Assembly (NCBI RefSeq): GCF_003217495.1
Contig: NZ_QJSW01000013.1
Span: 103,093 to 167,092, forward strand
Length of the DNA: 64,000 nt
Origin: Paenibacillus barcinonensis
GTDB taxonomy: Bacteria > Bacillota > Bacilli > Paenibacillales > Paenibacillaceae
Direction of reading: 5' to 3'
A program made the position numbers and the translations under genes. Shown piece by piece: positions 39,201 to 47,607 of the stretch. Position 1 is the stretch's first letter, and every line of letters begins with the position of its first letter. The notes under the pieces were generated by a model. That model saw only the letters and a program-made list of their open reading frames with translations. It did not search any database and was not told the origin of the DNA.

Positions 39201-42200
39201 AAGAGGCAGATAAGCCGCACCTGCTTTGAGCACTGCGATCAACATCACGATTAGTGATTCATTTCGATGGCATAATATACCAACCGATTCATCCCTGCGT
39301 ACTCCGCGCTCCATCAGTTTCCAAGCTAACCCGTTAGCTCGCTCGTTCAGCTCTTTATAGGTCAATACCTTACCAGAGGATACAACGAGAGCGATCTTGT
39401 CCGGTGTGCGTTCTGCCTGCTGTTCAAACAACTGGTGCAGACTCAGCGTCTGATCATACGCCAGAAGTGGACCTGTCAGCCGATGAAGAGCCGTTTCCAG
39501 GGAGACTGACGCTTTGTCGTAAATTCTGCCCAAAGGTACATCCGGTTGTTGCACAATCTGTTCACATATTCCGATAAACTCCTGAATCATGCCTTCTATA
39601 GATTCGCCCTTGAACAGATCCAGGGCATATTCGATGTACCCTTCGATTACACGCTGCTCCCTGTTCTCCTGACATGTCAATAACAGGTCATAGGTTGAGG
39701 TTCCCGTCTCCACCGGAACTGAACTGAACTGTAGACCATGAAGTTCAAGATCATGCAGCTCCATATTCTGATAATCAAAGCACACGTCAAAGATCGCATT
39801 GCGGTTCAGTTCCCGTTTGAATCCAAGCTGTGCAACAAGCTCGTTGAAGGGATACTCCTGATAAGCAAACGCATCAAGTGTATGCTGTTTAAGCTCACGC
39901 AAAAATGCAGTGTATGCCCGGTCAGGTGCAGGGGAATTTCGCATAGGAATCATATTGACAAACATGCCCACCGTTTCTTGCCATTCCTCTTGCAGCCTTC
40001 CAGCGACCGGTGTACCCACGACGATATCGTGCTGACCTGTTCGACTTGCGAGCAACAGATTCCATACACTCAGCATCAGCATATACATGGATACTTCATT
40101 TGAGGAGGCCAGCTTATGCAAACGTTCTGTTAGTGAGTGACTTAGCGTAAAATGCACACGTTCACCCTGCATGGATCGCTGCATTGCACGATCATAATCA
40201 AGCGGAAGCTGAAGCACCGGCGGTGCTTCGTCAAAGCGTTCTTGCCAGTAGGACTGATGCGGCTGATAAACGTCCGAGGACAGACGTTTCTGCTGCCATA
40301 CTGCATAATCTTTGTAATGTAGCCGCACGGTACGTTCCTCGCCAAAATACAATGCATTGAAGTCACGGGTTATCAGCTCAACTGACGTGCCGTCCGCTAT
40401 AATGTGATGGATATCAAAGAACAACAGATGCTTGCGCTCCCCTGTTTTAATGAGCTTCACACGCATAAGCGGCGCTTGATGGAGTGCAAAAGGACAAATC
40501 AACGTCTGGATAAATGAGGACATCGCCTGCTCATCAGACAGGTGCTGCTCAACATAGTCAAGATGTATAGGAACTGATGTATGAACAATCTGAACAACTT
40601 CATCTCCGCGTATCTCAAATGTGGTTCTAAGTGCCTCATGACAATGCACCAGCTTCTCCAGTGCAGCTTGCACCTTTGCCACATCCAGATCTCCCTCAAT
40701 GAGCGTGGCTGACGGCAAATTATAGGCTGTGCTATTCGGCTCAAGCATGGACTGGGTAAACATACGCATCTGTGCAGAAGAGATAGGGTACGCATCCATA
40801 ACTGCTACAGGCTCGATCATAGGCTGCTCGGCTTGTGGCTCCAGCATGCCATAGAGATGCTCTGCCAGTTGAGCCGGTGTTGCATGGTTGAACACATCGG
40901 CTACCTCTGGCTGCATACCGATAGCGGACCGGATCGACGCAGACAGGCTGACTGCTTTGAGTGAGTCTCCGCCAACGGCAAAGAAGTTATCGTGCTCATC
41001 CAGATCGCGTATGCCAAAAATCGCTATATACGCCTCAAGCACCACCTGCTTCATAGCTTCCAGGTTGCCTGTATGACCTTGCTCAACAGAACGGGAAGGG
41101 CTACCGTATTGCGAACTGACTTGCTGTGCAGGCTGTCCGGCACGACTCGTTTCGACCACTGCACCACCAATCAGGGATTGCTCAATCGGATAATGCTGCT
41201 TGTCGAATTGATACGTAGGCAGAGAGCATTTGCGGCGTACGGTTTGTCCTTTGAGAGCTCTCCAGTCCGGCTCGATGCCCTCACACCATAACTCCGCAAT
41301 TCGGCGGCTGGTATACAGGCTGTCCTCTTCGTTTTCTCTGACGTGACGAAGCATATTAATAACGAAATGTGTGCCCTTTGATTGGACATGCTGTCTGACA
41401 AAAGAGCTCAAGGTACGGCCTGCACCCACCTCGATGAAAATGGCCTGCTCGTCTTGCAGCAGTTCGGCCAGGTTCGCTTCAAATAGCACAGGTTGTAAAA
41501 TATGCTTTGCCCAGTAATTCGGACTTGTAATTTCGCTTGAACGTGCCCATGTTCCGCTCGAATTCGAAAGCAATGGAATTTGCGGACTTTGGAGCGAATA
41601 AGCGGCCAAGCGGCGTTCGAACTCGATCGCAGCATCCTGCATCATCGGAGTATGGAAAGCATGAGAGGTTTTTACACGAATACATTTCCAGCCCAGCCCC
41701 GTAGCCTTTGCTTCCATTCGGTCAATAGCCTCTGCCGTGCCGCCAATGACACTGGAACCTGACGTATTGACCAAGGCTAGCCACAGATCTTCGTCCAGTT
41801 GGGACTTCACCAGCTGTGAATCCTCCATAATAGCAAGCATGACCCCTGGCTGTTGCTGCTGCATCAACCGTCCGCGCAGTCTTACGATCTGTACTGCATC
41901 TCGCAGGTTGAATACACCTGCTATCACGGCCGCTGTCAGTTCACCAATGCTGTGTCCAATCATGCCATCCGGCTGAATACCGAGTTCCTGCAAAGATTTT
42001 GCCATAGCATAACTGGTCATAAATAACGCGAATTGACTGTACTCTGTCTGATTCATCCGTTCAGGCTGCTGATCACCATACACAACCGACTTTATATCTT
42101 CACGCTCGTCAACCGGAAGCAAATCCAGAATCTCCTGGACATATCTTCGGAACAGAGGGGCTATGCCCGCTTGCTCTGCAGATTGGTACAGTCCAGCTCC

Positions 42201-45200
42201 CATCCCTTGATACTGACTGCCCTGCCCAGGGAACATGAAATATACAGGACGCCGAACTTGCGGTGAATGAACGATTTTAGCCTTTTCCAGCTGCTGCATG
42301 CATTGCTCTGAATTCTCTCTCCAGCCTTTATCCAGAATCAGTGCCTTGCGATACGAAAAATGAGTGCGACCTGTCTGCAATGTCCACGCTGCGTTCGAAA
42401 GCGATGTATGCGGATGCTCTAACAGGTGCGCCATAACTCGTTCAGCAGTGCGATTCAGTGAAGATTCTGTTTTGGCAGAAAAAAGCAATACGTTGACATC
42501 ATCATCCGGACTACACTTGTCCATCGTCGGAGCCTCCTCCAATACCATGTGGGCATTGGTACCTCCCACACCAAATGAATTGATACCCGCACGCCGAACC
42601 CCAGCTTCACCTTGATGCCAAGCTACTCCTTGCGGGTTGACTTTGAAGGGCGTGCCCGCAAAATCAATCTTGGGATTGGGCTGTTCATAGTTCGCGGTGC
42701 CCGGGATATAATTGTGATCAAGACTAAGCGCCACCTTAATCAGACCAACTACCCCCGCCGCGGTGTCCATGTGTCCCACATTGCCCTTCACCGAGCCAAG
42801 ATAACAGAACTGCTTCTTATCCGAGGCAAAGGCACGTGTCAGAGATTCGACTTCAATCGGATCACCGAGCAAAGTTCCTGTACCGTGTGCCTCAATGTAA
42901 CTGACCGTTTCAGGATCAACACCGGCGGCCTGATACGCATCCTGAATAACCTCGGCCTGTCCGCTTACGCTTGGAGCAAGGAAGCTGAGTTTGTCATGAC
43001 CATCATTGTTGATGGCCGAGCCTTTGATCACGCCGTAAATATGGTCTGTATCTCGTAAAGCATCCGTTAACCGTTTCAGCACTACAATACCCATTCCGTT
43101 AGAGAAGACCGTACCGCTCGCTGCCGCATCAAATGGTCGACAGTGACCATCCGACGCAAACATCATGCCGTCCTCGTATACGTATCCGCCTTCGTTAGGC
43201 AGCTCGACTGTAATGCCCCCCGCTACAGCGACATCGCATTCACCAACCATCAAGGATTGACAAGCCAGATGTGGAGTGACCAGAGAGGTTGAACATCCTG
43301 TGAGTGCTGTATAAGCAGGTCCCTTGAGATTCAGCTTATAGGCCATTCGTGTAGCCAGAAAATGATTGGTGCTCAGCGTGAACGCCTCGTATTTGCTGCT
43401 GTATCCTGCATCATTAAACAACACTTGACGATACCACTCAAAATCATCCGACCCACCAAGGAACACACCCACTTTGCCCGCTTCATCGGGCTTGCATCCC
43501 GCGTCCTCGAGCGCTTCCCAGATTCCCTGATACATCAGTCTGAACTGGGGAGACATCATGCTCGCTTCACCGGGTGTATAGTCAAAAAAGCCAGCATCGA
43601 ACTGTTCAATGCCATCGACTCGTCCCTTGGCCTTCACATACCGGGGCGAACGCAGCAACGCTTCGTCAACACCGAGTGCTCTCAGTTCCTCATCACTGTA
43701 AAAATGAATACTCTCCTGACCTGTCGCCAGATTATGCCAGAATTCACGAATATCCGCCGCCCCCGGCACATTCACTGCCATACCTACAATAGCAATATCC
43801 TCACGCAGGATACCCGCTTTACGTTGAAAGCGTTCCTCACGCGAATGAGTTGCTGGCATGGCTTCCCGGGTCTGCCCCAGAGCTGCGAACTGCCGCAATG
43901 TAGGACACTCGAAAAAGCGCGGCACAGGAAAATCCACTTCGGTACGATGTTTTAATCGGTTATGAGCCTGAATAACGGAAAATGAATTGCCACCCAGTTC
44001 GAAGAAATGGTCGTCCCTTCCTACCCTCTCCACACCCAGCACCTCAGCCCATACGGCCGCAATTTCCCACTCCAGCTCAGTGGCAGGAGGAACATAAGCC
44101 GTACTTGATGTATGTGTGTGTGTGGTGTCAGCGATCAGGGCATTTCGGTCAACTTTCCCGCTGCTATTCAATGGAAATTCCGTTTTATGTACAAAAACAG
44201 ATGGAATCATATAAGCAGGCAGAGCTTGCGACAGATGCTCCCTCAACTCAGTCACAGGTAATTCCTGTTCGGATAGATAATATGCGTAAAGTGAGCCGGA
44301 TCTGCCTTCCGATGACTTCATGACTACCACCGTCTGAATGACTCCAGGATAGGAAGAAAGGGTGTTTTCAATCTCCCCGGTCTCCAGTCTCGCTCCCTGA
44401 ATTTTCACCTGAAAATCAATGCGTCCCAAATATTCGATGGTTCCGCTTGGCAGGGATCGAACCATATCTCCTGTACGATACATCATTTTGAAATAGTCAG
44501 GGTCCTTCTCTTCGTCATAAAAAGGATTAAGCACAAATTTCTCCCGGGTCATCTGTTCCAGATTCAAATACCCCCGCGCAAGACCCACACCACTAAGACA
44601 TAACTCACCCGGAATACCCATAGGCTGCAACTCATCTCTGTCCCCTACGACATACCACCTTGATTCATTAAGCGGTACACCAATCGGAATATTGCCCTTA
44701 CCTTCATAAGAGCCAAGCGGATAATGCGAGACCCATATCGTACATTCCGTAGGGCCATACACATTTTCCAGGCTTGCCCGGATATTCAAGCGATCAAATT
44801 TTTTCAGGATGTCTGGTGTGACTGCCTCGCCGCCCACAAAGACCCATTTCAGTGTATGGAGTTCCGAATGATCATGCCGGATTTCCATTGTTTCGAGAAA
44901 AAGACGGAACAAGGTCGGAACAAAATTGATGTGGGTTACCTGATGTTCGGCTATAACCGATAATATACGGGAAGGGTCCTTCTCCGCTCCAGGCGGCAGA
45001 ATGCTTAAAGCGCCCTCGCCCATAAACCAGCCAAACAATTCCGTACAGGACACATCGAAGGTGTAGGCTGTTTTGAGCATATACACATCATTCGCTTGTA
45101 CCGGGAACCTACGTTCCAGATCCAGCAGTGTATTCACAACGCTATGATTTTCGATCATGACCCCCTTGGGCTTGCCGGTTGAGCCTGATGTGTACATAAT

Positions 45201-46997
45201 GTACGCAAGGCTTCGAGGATTTAGCGGCTCTTCAGGATTCGTAATGTCTCCAGTAAACACCTCTGCATCGTCTGTGTAGATATAATCAGCTGATAACGAC
45301 TTATCCTCTGCTTCTGGCCGCAGAGCAATGACAGTGGAGATATCCGCATCGGATAAAATATATGCTTTTCTGGATACTGGATAGGCAGGGTCTAGAGGCA
45401 CAAACGCACATCCCGCTTTCAACACAGCAAGCAAGGCAATAACCATCTCGGAAGAACGCGGCATTTGCACGCCGACCACCTCATTTTCCGTCTTTTTCCT
45501 TGCAAGGATCTGTCTCGCCAGTTGATTAGCCTTTGCATTCACCTCTGCATAGGTTTGTCTCTTCTGTTCTTCGAGTAGAGCTACTCGCTCAGGGTACTGT
45601 GCAACTTTTGCATGAAAAACATCTATGATGTGCTGCGGGGTATAAGGGAAATACGAAGTTTGGTTGAACTGTTGCAGCAATTGGGCCTGCTCGTCCTGCA
45701 TCAGAAGACTGTACTCACTCAGGCTATGCTCCGACTTGGATACGAGCTGCTGCATGAGGTACAAGAAACGTTGTCCCATGCGCTCCATCGAATCGGCGCG
45801 GAACAAGGTCGGTTTATATTGCAGTTTCAACTGAGTGCCTGTAGAGGTACTGTTCAGTACAACCATCAGATCACCCGGGAATGTAACCACATCCTGCTCC
45901 ACGAGTCTGGTTCCAGGCACATCCTCATCATACGAATCGTATACAAAGGAGACATCAAACACGGATGGTGAGCCTGGCTGTACCTGCATCATGCTGTCTC
46001 TCACAATCAGGTTGTTGGGATATCCAATATGTTTGTACGTATCCATCCAGGTCGCTGTTACTTGCTCCAGCAGAGAAGCAAACGATGATTCAGGATTGAT
46101 ATGGAACCGCATCGGTAGCATATGCACAAAACATCCAATCGTCTCCTCCAGGTCGAAACCGGGACGATGCGAGTAGGGGGAAGCAAAGGTGATATCTTCT
46201 CTGCCTACATATTTGTGCATAAGAACACTGAATGCCCCCATGAAAAACATAAACACAGTGACTTCATGATCTCTGGACATTCGGGTAATGTCCGCCATCA
46301 ACGATTCGGGGATGTCAAACCGCAGTTCATGCCCTGCCCCGGATTGTGAACTGCCTGCCGGGTAATCATGTTCCAGAGCCAGCGGTTCAGCGCCTTGCAT
46401 TCGGGATAACCAGAAATCACGCTCACGGTTATACTTGTTTTCTTGTAGCTTTGTATTCTCAGCGTGCATGTAGGAGATAAACCCTTGATCCTCTTTGACC
46501 TCCACGGGCAGGTCCTGCAGCATGCATGTATAGGAGTGGAAAAGTTTGTTTTTCAGCAGTTCAAGTGACAAGCCGTCGCAAATTAAATGGTGTATGCACA
46601 AGGTGAGGACATGCTGCTGCTCCTCCATATGTGTAAGCATCATTCGAAATAGCGGACCTTGCTCCAATGCAAACGGGGTTTGAATAAAAGCTTCTATGGC
46701 GGCCTTTAACTGCTGCTGCTTCTCATCCTGATGCTGATCACGCAGATCACGCAAGATCAGTGCATAATCCATATCTTCCTGGATGGATAGGACAGGTCGG
46801 TCCTGCTGTATCTCAATATGTGTACGGAGCACGACTTGTTCAGACATGAGCAATGCAACGGAGCGATGAAAGGCTTCAAGATGAAGCCCTTCTATTTGTA
46901 TTGAAGCTGAGATGTTATACGAAGCAGGATCATTCACTTGACAATCGAAATAGATCCCTTTCTGCGTTTCGGAGAGTTCCACGGTTTTACGTACCAT
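30231..46997 (-). CDS. Giant hybrid NRPS/PKS megasynthase, 16 domains
   Basis: About 5588 residues (numbering from GTG 47006; ATG 46997 with GAGGTG is the likely start). Order: C 5-440 (HHLICDG 139); A 455-950; PCP Ser1008; KS 1069-1495 (Cys1238, His1374, His1412); AT 1590-1900 (GHSIGE Ser1686, malonyl-type HAFH); ACP Ser2015; C 2070-2500 (HHIIADG); A 2515-3010; PCP Ser3078; KS 3162-3590 (Cys3332, His3468, His3506); dead AT 3670-3950 (GQGIGE, Gly3770 for Ser); PCP Ser4013; C 4070-4490 (HHIISDQ); A 4515-5010; PCP Ser5064; terminal C 5150-5591 (DHLAFDG). No KR, DH, ER, epimerase or TE domain is visible. It would add amino acid, malonate, amino acid, trans-loaded ketide unit and amino acid. Confidence 0.95.
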   Translation of the reverse strand: MVRKTVELSETQKGIYFDCQVNDPASYNISASIQIEGLHLEAFHRSVALLMSEQVVLRTHIEIQQDRPVLSIQEDMDYALILRDLRDQHQDEKQQQLKAAIEAFIQTPFALEQGPLFRMMLTHMEEQQHVLTLCIHHLICDGLSLELLKNKLFHSYTCMLQDLPVEVKEDQGFISYMHAENTKLQENKYNRERDFWLSRMQGAEPLALEHDYPAGSSQSGAGHELRFDIPESLMADITRMSRDHEVTVFMFFMGAFSVLMHKYVGREDITFASPYSHRPGFDLEETIGCFVHMLPMRFHINPESSFASLLEQVTATWMDTYKHIGYPNNLIVRDSMMQVQPGSPSVFDVSFVYDSYDEDVPGTRLVEQDVVTFPGDLMVVLNSTSTGTQLKLQYKPTLFRADSMERMGQRFLYLMQQLVSKSEHSLSEYSLLMQDEQAQLLQQFNQTSYFPYTPQHIIDVFHAKVAQYPERVALLEEQKRQTYAEVNAKANQLARQILARKKTENEVVGVQMPRSSEMVIALLAVLKAGCAFVPLDPAYPVSRKAYILSDADISTVIALRPEAEDKSLSADYIYTDDAEVFTGDITNPEEPLNPRSLAYIMYTSGSTGKPKGVMIENHSVVNTLLDLERRFPVQANDVYMLKTAYTFDVSCTELFGWFMGEGALSILPPGAEKDPSRILSVIAEHQVTHINFVPTLFRLFLETMEIRHDHSELHTLKWVFVGGEAVTPDILKKFDRLNIRASLENVYGPTECTIWVSHYPLGSYEGKGNIPIGVPLNESRWYVVGDRDELQPMGIPGELCLSGVGLARGYLNLEQMTREKFVLNPFYDEEKDPDYFKMMYRTGDMVRSLPSGTIEYLGRIDFQVKIQGARLETGEIENTLSSYPGVIQTVVVMKSSEGRSGSLYAYYLSEQELPVTELREHLSQALPAYMIPSVFVHKTEFPLNSSGKVDRNALIADTTHTHTSSTAYVPPATELEWEIAAVWAEVLGVERVGRDDHFFELGGNSFSVIQAHNRLKHRTEVDFPVPRFFECPTLRQFAALGQTREAMPATHSREERFQRKAGILREDIAIVGMAVNVPGAADIREFWHNLATGQESIHFYSDEELRALGVDEALLRSPRYVKAKGRVDGIEQFDAGFFDYTPGEASMMSPQFRLMYQGIWEALEDAGCKPDEAGKVGVFLGGSDDFEWYRQVLFNDAGYSSKYEAFTLSTNHFLATRMAYKLNLKGPAYTALTGCSTSLVTPHLACQSLMVGECDVAVAGGITVELPNEGGYVYEDGMMFASDGHCRPFDAAASGTVFSNGMGIVVLKRLTDALRDTDHIYGVIKGSAINNDGHDKLSFLAPSVSGQAEVIQDAYQAAGVDPETVSYIEAHGTGTLLGDPIEVESLTRAFASDKKQFCYLGSVKGNVGHMDTAAGVVGLIKVALSLDHNYIPGTANYEQPNPKIDFAGTPFKVNPQGVAWHQGEAGVRRAGINSFGVGGTNAHMVLEEAPTMDKCSPDDDVNVLLFSAKTESSLNRTAERVMAHLLEHPHTSLSNAAWTLQTGRTHFSYRKALILDKGWRENSEQCMQQLEKAKIVHSPQVRRPVYFMFPGQGSQYQGMGAGLYQSAEQAGIAPLFRRYVQEILDLLPVDEREDIKSVVYGDQQPERMNQTEYSQFALFMTSYAMAKSLQELGIQPDGMIGHSIGELTAAVIAGVFNLRDAVQIVRLRGRLMQQQQPGVMLAIMEDSQLVKSQLDEDLWLALVNTSGSSVIGGTAEAIDRMEAKATGLGWKCIRVKTSHAFHTPMMQDAAIEFERRLAAYSLQSPQIPLLSNSSGTWARSSEITSPNYWAKHILQPVLFEANLAELLQDEQAIFIEVGAGRTLSSFVRQHVQSKGTHFVINMLRHVRENEEDSLYTSRRIAELWCEGIEPDWRALKGQTVRRKCSLPTYQFDKQHYPIEQSLIGGAVVETSRAGQPAQQVSSQYGSPSRSVEQGHTGNLEAMKQVVLEAYIAIFGIRDLDEHDNFFAVGGDSLKAVSLSASIRSAIGMQPEVADVFNHATPAQLAEHLYGMLEPQAEQPMIEPVAVMDAYPISSAQMRMFTQSMLEPNSTAYNLPSATLIEGDLDVAKVQAALEKLVHCHEALRTTFEIRGDEVVQIVHTSVPIHLDYVEQHLSDEQAMSSFIQTLICPFALHQAPLMRVKLIKTGERKHLLFFDIHHIIADGTSVELITRDFNALYFGEERTVRLHYKDYAVWQQKRLSSDVYQPHQSYWQERFDEAPPVLQLPLDYDRAMQRSMQGERVHFTLSHSLTERLHKLASSNEVSMYMLMLSVWNLLLASRTGQHDIVVGTPVAGRLQEEWQETVGMFVNMIPMRNSPAPDRAYTAFLRELKQHTLDAFAYQEYPFNELVAQLGFKRELNRNAIFDVCFDYQNMELHDLELHGLQFSSVPVETGTSTYDLLLTCQENREQRVIEGYIEYALDLFKGESIEGMIQEFIGICEQIVQQPDVPLGRIYDKASVSLETALHRLTGPLLAYDQTLSLHQLFEQQAERTPDKIALVVSSGKVLTYKELNERANGLAWKLMERGVRRDESVGILCHRNESLIVMLIAVLKAGAAYLPLDPSFPPQRILNMMEDSRMKLLLCTSDEADIMSYEGDRLVYQPELADERSAVNPNVGVLSSDLSCVIFTSGSTGRPKGAMITHEAMVNFVEDIRYRKIFTHETDRIISVTTISFDIFGFEVWAPLCTGYSLYLADEQEQLDPVLAAQRIREQGVTHILSTVSRIKAFVENTEFAKILPQLRCVLTGGESVPAVLLKDLKKNSSARVFNMYGPTETTIWSTTKELTEPDLITIGKPIANTELYVIDDQGEMLPPGNYGELCIAGRGLSRGYLNNRAETNARFIEHAHALGGRMYRTGDLARILPNGEVELAGRLDQQVKIRGYRIELHEIEQMAMSHARVREAVVKAEGEQPEQLQLILYYSMKQDVSASVMDEEEVQLRAWLRQRLPHYMLPSRLIRLEKLPVLPNGKLNRNALQSSDFVEAVHISDSSVRSGSSSPISRKQTREGLQQMLMDAWKDTLKREHVGVQDHFFDIGGNSLGLILINNRLNAYLGEHIPLVKLFEHSSIASLVDHLMSEQRMNSIGLDKAEEDLILTQSRTEEKPLNIQADPDAINRNSAASSTDIAVIGMAGHFPGSRNIEEFWQQLMAGEQGIVRLTEEELRAAGVRPEDYNHPEYVRAKGVLQDTEFFDSEFFEYPYQESGMMDPQIRMLHQCSWEALEHAGCDPYRYSGSIGLFAGSGSSLPWMVQFLGRSGDLLQAFEAMTLNEKDYITTRISHKLNLRGPSMAVQTACSTSLVAIHQAAESLIRGECDVALAGGVSISYPLREGYHWHEGMIYSKDGHCRPFDEQASGTVSGNGCGMVVLKPLREAQRDGDPIYAVIKGSAINNDGLHKIGYTAPSVTGQVKVIQTALERSGISPDEINYVEAHGTGTKLGDPMEIEALRQSWGTEKQHYCALGSVKANIGHLDAAAGVAGFIKTVLMLHHRTVPPQIHMDRPNPMLELERSPFYINREARHFANEEQVLRAAVSSFGIGGTNAHIILEQPPAQESQAVYQPLLLLPFSAKSKSALERTYHSVAQALENRPEQLSDAAWTLQEGRSRFKYRKTLVALDGVIPSSDQVQEVEAQGSVEQARPEVVFYIGGAALWEPSMIREMYASRYRSPVSERFNQHFDLMLKQFEVKEQYALRQSIGRPIRDERLKRMYCFVVQHALFATLLQTGVKPDAVCGQGIGELVGLVLSGALEPAHAVRLLYNVNEWSSRDGALSDALHARAGSAIEHGIDESADKLASHVTGLIRETSTFPLLSRGGLSAFPEGTLWITAYLEQGLKPEELLMSGLKETHVVSLTGDRSSSLEADVYFMKTLGYCWCLGIELDWEQVNGQGSGQKVSLPTYSFDPIVHKHDVPLYLLTGMQQTADAEISSISSPVQTGNNKIGVSLSSDEIHEATAQLWQELLGCEAVATEDDFFQIGGHSLKAISLASRIKDRFGVSMGLEDVFEHSVLARMVEWIQEQQSMSVEQLGQHILPAAPKERYQTTSAQRRMFVVHEWLNGESTAYNLASSYRVRGELDTARFIAVMDALVQRHEAFRTRFEMVDGELYQIIEDQVASVVELLELEKAEPEQLVEWLEPFDLTRAPLVRVKLARLAEEEHILFIDMHHIISDQSSIAILIEEFARLYSGESLEPLTIQYKDYAEWLDPSRSERHAAEDEAFWLQEFEDMPAPVELLTDSPRRGVLSHQGERISAEFGQVLSAQINEFCTRQGLTPYMLFMAALNVLIWKYTGQDDVVIGTAVAGREQPELDSVMGMFVNMLAIRTTLDKDQPVELYMNEVRSKLLTCYKHQQYPYEALVEKLGLFGDLSRNPLFDIVLNYINMGTDEPEAGALHLDPWMDGKVDAKFDQTWTVVEQQQQYTVEVEYRSELFNPSSIDFMINKFRYVLTQMITGAAERIRQIKLTVPEEREWLLFGVNENQMQYPREATIPELFEEQVRLHGQKTALVWGDEEWSYADVHANVHRLASSILESKVESGSSIALILDRGPIQMISILATLTAGCHYVPIDPALPPARTEFILKDCNAAMLLTEAAYISTWKSVVPNVLVPAEELTAFIAGESEEPLVQISTKAVDPAYIIYTSGSTGMPKGTMMSHRNVIKVMKKSNFVTVVPEDRVLQVSNYAFDGSIFDIFASLINGATLVLIPKEVILDMARLAGVIRQQQISVFFITTSLFNMLVDWDVDCLKDVRRVMFGGEAASVSHANKALACVGPGRLLNGYGPTEATFFATYHLLEQTEPYIDSLPIGYPLSNTALYVLDEDLNPVPVNVPGELYISGDAVGIGYLNREELTRKHFVADPFREGERMYRTGDIVKRRMDGSLMFIERSDFQVKIRGFRIELSEICNCLELLPGIKDAFVMTATDASGSLTVSAFYTTESNVEFAVNDVRTELHKRLPEYMVPAQIVRMDHLPINANGKVDRKILSEMMEAQSMHVTAHYADSAHTARERIILNAMRQVLNNPSFGVTDHFFQNGGHSLKAIALTQILSKEGIAISVIELFQYHTARALADSLTGTDSTSISAEESLHIQSPITIPQDITLHEKQLGSLVLHVSNNCNQVSSFMTGTTTISRFPLSPIQQAHACTTSRASGFITTLEAPLNEYAVKTLILGVIARHQLLHSVLYKEDTLYWHQCDLSLAADMLLQLIPYLDVCHYAPAALEQLEHKLVQAILHKPYALEGLPWRLCILRTSATEHRLIWGFDHLAFDGMSAEIIKQQLESDITRNQQAAGNHLEHSFEVRNYEEYVRELSGGPVGMNEAELDEQFAIEAWSHHNSNVMHQLKSRSGNASPSALTVEIPRTDSTGEQLEEASWTHIRTFASILASYLNIDQLPVALVHYGREYGTKSYYDHVGEFLDLIPILVHDEFTQEDLTQHLDWTREHHLNFMALTHDSVIASRYAGIHEKLHEAYRQTTEEPRQLILFNFQGFISSEETVPEIESTAKENSADALAYMEWVMHYDENGVYVHLACHTGLDIERIKQQIEEQIGRGVKVKVHNEAMEVQHVQ

Positions 46998-47059
46998 CAC
47001 GACCACACCTCATTCATTAATTGAGATTCAAGCTGTGCTGTCATAAATCCAATTAGTGT

Positions 47060-47536
47060 TTAGCTCATTACCCAGATGCCGCCAGCCAATACAGATAGAA
47101 CCGTAATAAACGTCTGATAGACAACATCCATAATCAGATTACCAATGCTATCTCCATCTGCCTTGCGATTTTTAATCATGACATAAGTATGTGACCACAG
47201 ACCACTCAAACCGTATATGTACATCGTAACCAGAACACCAACCCAGAAATTCCCTTGAAACCAGATCGCCATAATTCCCATAACGCCAAGTCCGACTTGT
47301 GAAAATCCGTATTTGACCTGAAAAGGTCCACCTGGCCAACCTAACATTTTGGCTGTTTGATCTGCTCTTGCAATGTTAACCACATAACCAATAACCCCTA
47401 CGAGTCCAAAGGTAACCACAAACTGATGAAGCAACAACACTCTGCTAATCTCGCTCATCTGCTCAGGAAAACCCAGCATCCAAAGATGAACTGCCCCTGA
47501 AATAAGCCCAAATAACCATAGAACCAAAAACCACAT
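47060..47536 (-). CDS. Small polytopic membrane protein, DUF6790-like
   Basis: 158 residues with four to five membrane segments. A conserved-looking loop (KMLGWPGGPFQVKYGFSQVGLG) resembles DUF6790 proteins of unknown function; this family call is from memory and moderate. It is first after the consensus promoter at 47.6 kb, and the megasynthase starts only 63 bases after its stop with no terminator seen, so it probably leads the cluster transcript. It could relate to immunity or membrane adaptation; no enzyme motif is visible. Confidence 0.65.
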   Translation of the reverse strand: MWFLVLWLFGLISGAVHLWMLGFPEQMSEISRVLLLHQFVVTFGLVGVIGYVVNIARADQTAKMLGWPGGPFQVKYGFSQVGLGVMGIMAIWFQGNFWVGVLVTMYIYGLSGLWSHTYVMIKNRKADGDSIGNLIMDVVYQTFITVLSVLAGGIWVMS

Positions 47537-47607
47537 TGCTGTTTCACTCCTGCCATTGTTATTTTGGAATCATTTGTAACTTAATACACTAATTTGTAGA
47601 TAACCAC

